Of a stretch of DNA of 64,000 nt, positions 57,478 to 64,000 are shown in pieces. Under the pieces are notes generated by a model. It saw only the letters and a list, made by a program, of their open reading frames with translations. It made no database searches and had not been told where the DNA came from. Numbering within the stretch: the stretch's first letter is position 1; every line of letters starts with the position of its first letter. A program made the translations under genes and the position numbers. Source of the stretch: Calamus simplicifolius (lineage: Eukaryota; Streptophyta; Magnoliopsida; Arecales; Arecaceae); contig UESW01004255.1 of assembly GCA_900491605.1 (NCBI GenBank), positions 570,866 to 634,865 on the forward strand, in the 5' to 3' direction.

Positions 57478-59129
57478 TCAAACTTTATGTTTAGGTACCC
57501 AAGCTTTCTTGGGTCCTTCATGGTTAGTAGCAACAAATATTGTTCCTTTCGGAACCCATATTTTCTTCCCTTTAACATTTAAGTTTTTATTAGGTTTCAG
57601 AATTTTACATTCATAAGATTTATGTCCTTTTTGATTACATTTAAAGCATGTAAAATTACTTTGGCCAGCACGCACAAAAATATTTTTCAGTGATTTTTGT
57701 TTTCTTAAAGTGTTATACCCTAATCCGGCTTTGTCAAAAACTGCTTTTTGACTATTTAATAACATGTCTAATTTAGTTGAGCTTAATGTAAACTTATCAA
57801 CTATGTTCTTATGTTTTTCAACCTCTTTCCTTAGATTATTATTTTCATTGGTAATTAATTCTTTATCTTTTACCAAAACTTCATTTTCAGATTTAAGTTT
57901 CTTAACTTCATTATTAAGATTTCCTTTTCTTTAATGAAAGTTAAATTTTCATTTTTCAAAATCTTGTATTTCTTTTTCAAAACCTTGAAATCGCTAACAA
58001 GTTCATTAAAAGCATCAAATAGTTCATCAAAAGCAAATTCATCGCAAGGGTTATCGGAACTTACCTCATCGTTGTCGTCCGCCATAAAACATACGTTTGC
58101 GACTTCCTTTTGTTCTTCTTCTTCGGAAGAAGATTCCTCGCTGTCACTCCAAGTCGCCACATAAGCCTTCTTTTTGTAGGCTTTCTTCAAGTTTAGGACA
58201 TTCATTCCTAAAGTGCCCCGGTTTGTTACACTCATAGCAAGTCAAGGGGTCTTTCTCTTTTTCTTTGTCCTTGTCCTTGTTCTTATCCTTTTCTCCTTCC
58301 CACTTTGCTCCAAATTTCTTCTTGTGGAAGGGTTTCTTTCTCCTCATGAATCTTTTAAATTTCTTAGCTAAGAGAGCAGTTTCTTCATCATCATCATCAT
58401 CATCACTGCTGCTCTCTTCTTCTTTTGCAGCTTTGAGGGCAATCACTTTCTTTTTCTTTGTGTCCTCCTCTACATGCTGCCTCATAGTCAGCTCATGGGT
58501 CATAAGAGATCCTAGAAGCTCCTCTAAGGGTAAAGTGTTGAGGTCCTTTGCTTCTTGGATTGCTGTCATTTTTGCTTCCCATGATCTTGGTAATGACCTA
58601 AGAATTTTTCGAACAAGTTCTGAGTTAGTATATGTCTTACCAAGACTTTTTAAACCATTTACAATATCTGTAAATCTAGTGTACATGCATGCAATGGTTT
58701 CAGATTGTTCCATGCTAAACAATTCATATTTATGAACAAGAATATTAATTTTAGATTCTTTTACTTGGTTGGTACCCTCATGGGTAACCTCTAATCTATC
58801 CCAAATCTCCTTTGCGGAATTACAAGTGGAGATTCTATTAAATTCATTAGCGTCTAAGAGCAATATAAGACATTCATGGCCTTAGCATTGAGCTGTGCCA
58901 TCTTCCTATCATTATCATTCCAGTCCCTTTCGGGCTTAGGAACAATAGTGCCATCAATAACATGTGTGGGTGTACTAGGTCCATTAATTATAACACCCCA
59001 TAATTCATAATCAGAAGCTTGAATGAATATCCTCATTCTAGCTTTCCAATAAGAATAATTTGAACCATTAAACAGTGGAGGTCTATTCGTAGAATGACCT
59101 TCAGCAAATGATCCAACTTGTGTTGCCAT
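57478..59129 (-). pseudogene. gag of the Sirevirus-like element, frame-shifted
   Basis: Starts at ATG 59129 with MATQVGSFAEGH, then a Copia-type gag domain (PPLFNGSNYSYWKARMRIF) and the UBN2-like region (58144-58863) with KEIWDRLEVTHEG and LVRKILRSLPRSWEAKM. A Lys-rich stretch follows, then the zinc knuckle CYECNKPGHFRNEC near 58215. After a long acidic and coiled-coil linker a second knuckle, CFKCNQKGHKSYEC, lies near 57630. Frame changes occur at about 58860, 58190 and 57880, so no continuous protein is made as sequenced. Gag forms the intracellular particle that packages element RNA. Confidence 0.88.
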
Positions 59130-59176
59130 TTGGATCTTTAGCTCTTGATCGTGTGATCAAAATCTAATGAGCACTA

Positions 59177-59188
59177 GCTCTGATACCA
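59177..59188 (-). other. Primer binding site (initiator tRNA-Met type)
   Basis: The - strand reads TGGTATCAGAGC two bases inside the 5' LTR, matching the 3' end complement of plant initiator methionyl tRNA used by Copia elements. Confidence 0.9.
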
Positions 59189-60069
59189 ATTGTTGGCCCA
59201 GATGACAACCCAAGAGGGGGGGGTGAATTGGGTTCTTTAAAAATTAGCCTTTTAAAATAGTTTGCTTAAGATGAATGAAGGCAATAGCAATGTAATACAA
59301 AGTGCAGTGAATAAGACAGAGATAGAGATAGAGTCAATGAAAGCACGGCAAACACAAAGATTTTATAGTGGTTCGGTGTATCCAACACCTACGTCCACTC
59401 CCAAGATTCACTTGGGTCCACACTATAATCTTCCTTGATTACAGCAGAGTTGTTTTACAAGCTCACAACTCAAACTTGTTGTTTTCCCGGGATCACAACG
59501 AACCCAGCTGGTTTTCAAGGGCTCACCAGCACAAAAACCCTAACACAAGCTTTACCAAGCTTGTACCGAGGTAAGACTACCTCCACTAGTTCAATCCCCC
59601 AGATTGAACTAGACACAAAGAATAGAAATATTGTTTTTCAATTACAAAGCTCCTTAATGAGCAGATAATCAAATATAAGAATAAAGTTTAGAAAAGCCTG
59701 ATTTGCAGTTGGTTGGCTTTTGAGCTTTTCTTCTTTTCTTCTTTTCTCAACTCTTTTGAAGTGTAGAATCGGGCCTCAGCTCGGATTCTTCACAGAATGT
59801 ACGTTGGAGTTGATTTGAGCTTTTCCTCTTTTCTTTGAGTGTTGAAAATCACTTGAGATGCTCTTGAATAGCTCTTGGATTTTCTTCTGAAGCTTCCTTG
59901 GATTGTTGAGCTTGAGCACAGAAGGAGCTTCCTTTGATTTCACACTCTTTCTTTCACTCTATTTTGAATCACGGATTTTTTCAAATGAAGCTCTGTTTTT
60001 GATTTTTCTCTTCTTTTCTCTTGAAGTGAATTTCTCTCTATTTGTATATGTTTGATTTGAAAATGGCTT

Positions 60070-60081
60070 CTCTATTTATAG
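60070..60081 (-). promoter_or_regulatory. TATA box in the 5' LTR
   Basis: The - strand reads CTATAAATAGAG. It lies about 110 bp downstream (on the - strand) of the palindrome array, marking the likely U3/R promoter. The same 12 bases occur in the 3' LTR at 51234-51245. Confidence 0.75.
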
Positions 60082-60188
60082 ATTCTGCAAAAATATAGCC
60101 GTTAGAAACAAAGAAAAATAGCCGTTAATTAAAAATCTTACCGTTGACGCTGAGTTGGCATTCGGAAAAATTTTGCCCAGATTTGCTG

Positions 60189-60510
60189 GAGTCGACTCCT
60201 ACTTTGCGAGTCGGCTCGAAGTCGTGATACCAAAAATAGAAATTCAGAAAGTCAAAGGGTCGACTCATCAAAAATAAAGTGTCGACTCCTGACAGTCGGG
60301 GGTCGACTCATGAAAAGTTGGGGGTCGACTCGCGAAATGCTCAGAAAAATACACCTCTGGTGTCTGAGCGGAGTCGACTCACACAGTCATGGAGTCGGCT
60401 CGACAGAATCGGGGGTCGACTCGAGAAATCACATGGGTCGACTCGAGACAGACAGATATTTCTGTATTCTGAGTGGAGTCGACTCTGAAACTCTAGAGTC
60501 AGCTCCGGAA
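60189..60510. repeat. GAGTCGACTC palindrome array in the 5' LTR U3
   Basis: About twelve copies of GAGTCGACTC and close forms (GGGTCGACTC, GAGTCGGCTC, GTGTCGACTC) lie in about 320 bp, upstream of the TATA box on the - strand. Confidence 0.9.
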
Positions 60511-60871
60511 CGTATCAAAAATCAGAGAATTTTCTGATTGACTTGAAATTCGTTCCAGATTCATTTTAAATCATTATTTTGACTTGAATATAATAAAATT
60601 GACATTAGGAATCAATTCAAGAAATGTTCCAAAAACTCATTGATTATAGTATGAAGTATAAAATTTCTTTTTGAAAGCTTAAACATGGAGCTTGAAGTTA
60701 CTTTCAAATTGATTAAAGTTATACTTTAACATTCTCATTCATTGTTCTAAATAAATTCATTGTTCATGTAAATAAACTCATTACATCTTTTAATATACTC
60801 ATGGCTTTTGGTAATCATCAAAATCAATAAGATTGGGGCATCAAATTCTCAACAATCTCCCCAACAGTAAC

Positions 60872-62488
60872 TTTGAAGCATGAAAATCTAACAAATGAAC
60901 ACAAAAAGTCATGACTCAATAAAACAATGTAATCAATCATACCTGCCATTCTTTTGACCTTTAATTTTTGATTAAGAACTTTCAATCTTTAGGTTTATAA
61001 TATGAATGGGGCTTTGCATAAGCATCCGCGTCTGAGAGCTTGTCCATCTCCTTTTGCAAGTACCAAGCATAAAACTTGTGCTTTTGTTGCTTCCATGCCT
61101 CGTTTAACTGCTTTTCAATAATGTATCTTACCTTTTTATCTGTCAGATCAATATCCCAATCATCCTAGAAGAAAATTAAATCTGCGATTACATATCAAGA
61201 AATCCCAACACATTAACAAACATGTATTTTCAATAATAATAATGTATTTTCATAACTGTTTAGGATATTATAAGAAACTAAGACTTTTAAAATAAAAGGA
61301 CATACTGTTGCCTTTTTCTATAGTGTTTTTTTTTATGCTCAGGAATATTTTTCCACTCGCGATACTGAAAAGATGCTTCTTATCGAGCAACAATCCCACA
61401 ACCATTGTTGAATTGGACTGCATTGTCACCAAGAGGATACTTGCCATGCAATGGCTTATTATCTACACCCAAGAGGATACTTGCCATGCAAGCATGGCAA
61501 AGTGATCTAGGAAAGCATTAAGCAGGAGCCCCAACCATCGTACACTGCCCTATCTAATCAATGAATTTACCTCCTATTAAAGAACATGACAAATTCAAGA
61601 GATAAATATTGATAATAACCTGTTTTCCAAGCACATCAATATGAATGTATCAACAAAACCTACTTAATTAGCAATCCAAGAACAGAAATATCTTAATTCC
61701 GGAATTCAAAAGGTAGCAAGGTAGTGGCAATAGTGAAGCTAGCGGAGTCATAGGAATGTAGTTGTGTTATCAGTTACAAACATCCAGAAACTGATAGGCT
61801 TTGAATTTTGAACAAGCCCATGCATGAAACATGCATCCCTACCAATCTAGCTATAAGACACTAGTAATGCCATAATAGCATTACTACGGATTTTTTGCAC
61901 AAATAATTTTTTTTGCACAACTTATTTGACTTTCTTACTATAGTATCAGCATGAAAGCCCCAAAGATGACTATGACTTCATAAAGCTTTATCGTCCCCTT
62001 TGGTCTTGAGATCAAGTATATGGAGGAGCTCCCTTTTTTCTAAAAAGGGGACTAGATTTATGGGCTTTGGACTCTAAAAAAATGAAAAAAGAGTCCCTGC
62101 TACATCTAACGAACATTTTATCAAACGGATGTCCTTCAATAACCTAAACAGGAGATCTTCACTTCCCAAACTTACAGCTAACACCTCCCAACTCCATCAG
62201 GGGCGAGTAGGAGGGCCATGGTCGTCCTGGTCGAGATGGAGGTTGATACCATGCGAGCAGAGGGCATTGAGAATGGCCCAGATCTTGGTGGGTTCTTGAA
62301 CCCCTTTTTCTCCACCTCCTTAGCTGTGTCGGCATGTATCAATTCTTGATGTCGATGAGGGGAGTCTACCGACCGAAGGTCTTGCGCCAACTTCCTAGAT
62401 GGCTAGCCGACCATCCCAGGCATTAGCCGGCTGTGGCCTGATCGGGCCAGGGTAGAATGACACGGCTTAAGGGCTTCGGTCTCACATC
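60872..62488 (-). pseudogene. CACTA Ptta-type remnant, right half (copy 2)
   Basis: Continues directly from the left half at 50343 once the retroelement is removed. The - strand segment at about 61010-61165 reads DLTDKKVRYIIEKQLNEAWK, then KHKFYAWYLQKEMDKLSDAD. Many stops. From about 61300 onward no protein family is recognised. Confidence 0.55.
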
Positions 62489-63550
62489 GATCAATGATGA
62501 CTGTGGCTCAATGCTGATCAGCGGCGGCCTGAAGTGACAATGCACAAGCCATGGCCAAATGGGGCAGCACAACACAGGGCCAGGGACTCGATCGGCCGAT
62601 TTTGATCGATGAACAAGGATAACAAGAAAATAGGGGTTCTACGGCTTACCTAGATCTGCAGTAGCCAAAGCGAAAGGGGATGATGGTGGCACTTCGGTGT
62701 TCTCCACAAGACGATGAGCAAAGCGGTTGCCTTCCATTGGGAGGTCTCAGGCAAGTGGCGACGATTCAGTCAGGACCAGGAAGGAGGTTCAGCTAGGGAA
62801 GTAGAGCACCAACAAAACTAGGCAAAATGAATGGAATTCAAGGGAGGAGGGAAAGATGACTCCAAGGCGAAATGTGGTGGGTTCCATTGATAGATGCAAG
62901 GGAGGGTTTTCTAATGGCTTCAATCGAGGCCATTCCCCTCCAGTAGTGCGTTGTCTCCGCGACTCTCCCATCGGCTTCCTCCTCCCTCGCACGCACCCAT
63001 CCGGTCTCGACGTACATGCTCCCATCTCTCTTCCTCCCTCTGTCTCTCTCTGATAACGCAGAGAGAGAAGAAGAAGGAGGGGGGCTTTGGCTTCTGCCCT
63101 AGCAGGTTTGTCATGAGTGTCGCTGGCACACCAAAAAGGGTCGGGTGGGACGGAGTCTCCGTTGCAATGGAGAGCCAGCGAGCCACAACGGAGATATCTT
63201 TCCAAAACCGTCTCCGCAACCTTAATCTTGCATGGTGATGGAGTCTCCACATACAAAACCCTAATCCAGAACAAAACCATGATTGGAAGAACGAAATTTG
63301 AGTTTGGATATTAAGGATTTTTTTAGGAAAAGGGGGGAAGCAAATTAGGAGGGAAAAAAGAAAATTTTTAAGTAAGTCTTAATTAAAAATATAGTCCTTT
63401 TATATTATAAGATAATATAATACTATGTTTTTAATTATAGATGTAGTCTTTTAATTTATAAAAAATTATGAAAACGTAGTCTAAAATATTAGACTACATT
63501 TTATACTAAAAATGTAGCCTTTTTTCTAAAATCTACCATAGTCTATTTAA
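62489..63550 (-). other. CACTA-like 5' leader and subterminal region
   Basis: Not present in copy 1. GC-rich leader-like DNA (62850-63250) with a CT-rich run at 63020-63060 and open frames on both strands that match no family. Then AT-rich subterminal DNA with repeated TAGTCT/AGACTACATTTT words at 63370-63550, next to the terminus at 63565. Confidence 0.45.
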
Positions 63551-63552
63551 CA

Positions 63553-63565
63553 TTTTGTAGTAGTG
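63553..63565 (-). repeat. CACTA-type terminal sequence
   Basis: The - strand reads CACTACTACAAAA, the typical end of CACTA transposons, with AT-rich subterminal repeats immediately inside it. Beyond it a different, GC-rich tandem repeat starts. Confidence 0.7.
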
Positions 63566-64000
63566 GTGGCGCCCGCCATAGCCCTACGGCCAAGAACGAG
63601 AGCTGCGATCATGAGGCTCCCTGTTTCAAATCTGACCTCCCCTTTTCCAGCCGACTAGCCACCGTCGGAGTCCCCCCCCATCGCTGGCCCTTGGGTCCTG
63701 ACAGGTTGGTGGCGCCTGACCCCATGGCCAAGAACGGGAGCCGCAACTATGCTGCTTCCTATTTCAAATATGAGGATCACCGGGGCGACCCTCCCCGTTC
63801 CTGGCCGGCCAGCCATTGTTGGAGTCCTCCCCATCGTCGTCCCTTGCCGTCTCTTGGGTCCCGACCGGTTGGTGGCGCTCGCCGTGGCCCCACGGCCAGG
63901 AACGGGAGTCGTGACCATGCGACTCCCTGTTTCAAATCTAAGGGTCGCCGGGGGTGACCCTCCCCTTTCCCGACCGGCCAGGGACCGTCGGAATCCCCCC
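63566..64000. repeat. GC-rich tandem repeat, unit about 143-163 bp, runs off the window
   Basis: The anchor GGTGGCGC recurs at about 63565, 63708 and 63871. Each unit contains GGCCAAGAACGGGAG, CCTGTTTCAAAT and GTCGGAGTCCCCCC-like words. At least 2.7 units are visible. Open frames on both strands are repeat artefacts. Confidence 0.8.

Larger units (their letters stand above)
50349..60866 (-). mobile_element. Full-length Sirevirus-like Ty1/Copia retrotransposon
   Basis: 10,518 bp with two LTRs, a tRNA-Met-type primer binding site next to the right LTR, polypurine tracts next to the left LTR, gag-PR-IN-RT-RNaseH order (Copia) and an extra ORF between pol and the 3' LTR. The extra ORF, large LTRs, two zinc knuckles and multiple polypurine tracts point to the Sirevirus (Maximus/SIRE) lineage. 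Five-base direct repeats GTAAC flank it. Copy 1 shows the uninterrupted site at about 28697 with one GTAAC. Several frameshifts in gag and pol mean it is not autonomous as sequenced. Confidence 0.93.
59191..60866 (-). repeat. 5' LTR of the Sirevirus-like element
   Basis: 1676 bp, starting TGTTGGCCCAGATGAC and ending CTCCCCAACA, so on the - strand it runs TG...CA as expected. On the - strand it holds, in order, the GAGTCGACTC array, a TATA box and the conserved block opposite TTATAGTGGTTCGGTG, then the primer binding site just outside. Confidence 0.95.
35628..62488. repeat. Large duplicated segment, copy 2 (with Sirevirus insertion)
   Basis: Matches copy 1 from end to end. It is 26.9 kb long, of which 10,523 bp is the nested Copia element and its second target duplication. 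Without it the copy is about 16.3 kb. TAF13 exon 5 lies just left of this copy and CACTA sequence continues past its right edge, so copy 2 is in the original context. Confidence 0.95.
48991..63565 (-). mobile_element. CACTA-like element, copy 2, split by the Sirevirus insertion
   Basis: Subterminal-type repeats at 48991-49560, Ptta-type pieces at about 49690-50340 and 60872-61200 (WDIDLTDKKVRYIIEKQLNE and the following AWKQQKHKFYAWYLQ), then GC-rich leader-like DNA (62850-63260), a second subterminal type (TAGACTACATTTT words, 63370-63550) and the - strand terminus CACTACTACAAAATG at 63551-63565. The left end would be CACTAC at 49081. The two subterminal motifs differ and no 3-bp target duplication matches (AAT left, GTG right), so the outline may combine two elements. 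Confidence 0.5.

Noticed and set aside
62789..63280. 163-codon - strand frame near the CACTA end
   Set aside because: No recognisable domain, frames open on both strands, low-complexity leader-like DNA. More likely untranslated transposon leader.

Overview
This window is plant nuclear DNA, most likely from a monocot and possibly a palm. The one clearly intact gene (PPR, 32622-34091) is very GC-rich at its 5' end and falls off towards 3', as is typical of monocot genes. Introns are GT-AG with a few GC-AG donors. The rest is dominated by CACTA (En/Spm) DNA transposons, Sirevirus-type Copia retroelements and satellites. The species call is inference only.

Left part (1-13728). Positions 1 to about 8890 are a decayed CACTA element on the + strand. 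It has AT-rich subterminal repeats, a first exon, a roughly 165-bp GC-rich tandem array, a TNP2/DUF4218/DUF4216 transposase and a Ptta-type second protein, both broken. A 2156-bp solo LTR with a perfect 5-bp target duplication splits the transposase. An array of about fifteen 85-bp units follows and runs into a 14-N gap. After about 2.8 kb without a recognisable gene comes the 5' end of a second CACTA family on the - strand, cut off at 13728.

Middle and right (13729-62488). A large segment is present twice: copy 1 at 13729-30324 and copy 2 at 35628-62488, separated by 5.3 kb of single-copy DNA (30325-35627). Each copy carries exons 1-4 of TAF13 (TFIID subunit) on the - strand, fragments of a SWEET sugar transporter and a GH9 endoglucanase, a coiled-coil plus Pro/Ser-repeat gene, an AT-rich tandem duplication and a CACTA remnant. 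TAF13 exon 5 lies only in the single-copy spacer next to copy 2, so copy 2 keeps the original arrangement and copy 1 is the truncated duplicate. The spacer also holds an intact E-class PPR gene (similar to Arabidopsis At1g09190) and a lone ZMAT2/SNU23-like terminal exon. Copy 2 alone contains a complete 10.5-kb Sirevirus-like Copia element (50349-60866, - strand) with two LTRs, primer binding site, several polypurine tracts, gag-pol, an extra env-like ORF and a 5-bp target duplication. Copy 1 preserves the empty site.

Right end (62489-64000). Copy 2 continues to a CACTA-type terminus near 63565, then a GC-rich tandem repeat of roughly 150 bp runs off the window.

The most unusual signal is in the LTRs. 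Both Sirevirus-type LTRs carry dense arrays of a short palindrome just upstream of the LTR TATA box, but the palindrome differs between them: GAGTCGACTC in one and AGYTARCT in the other. The full-length element also carries its palindrome as a third block between pol and the env-like ORF.
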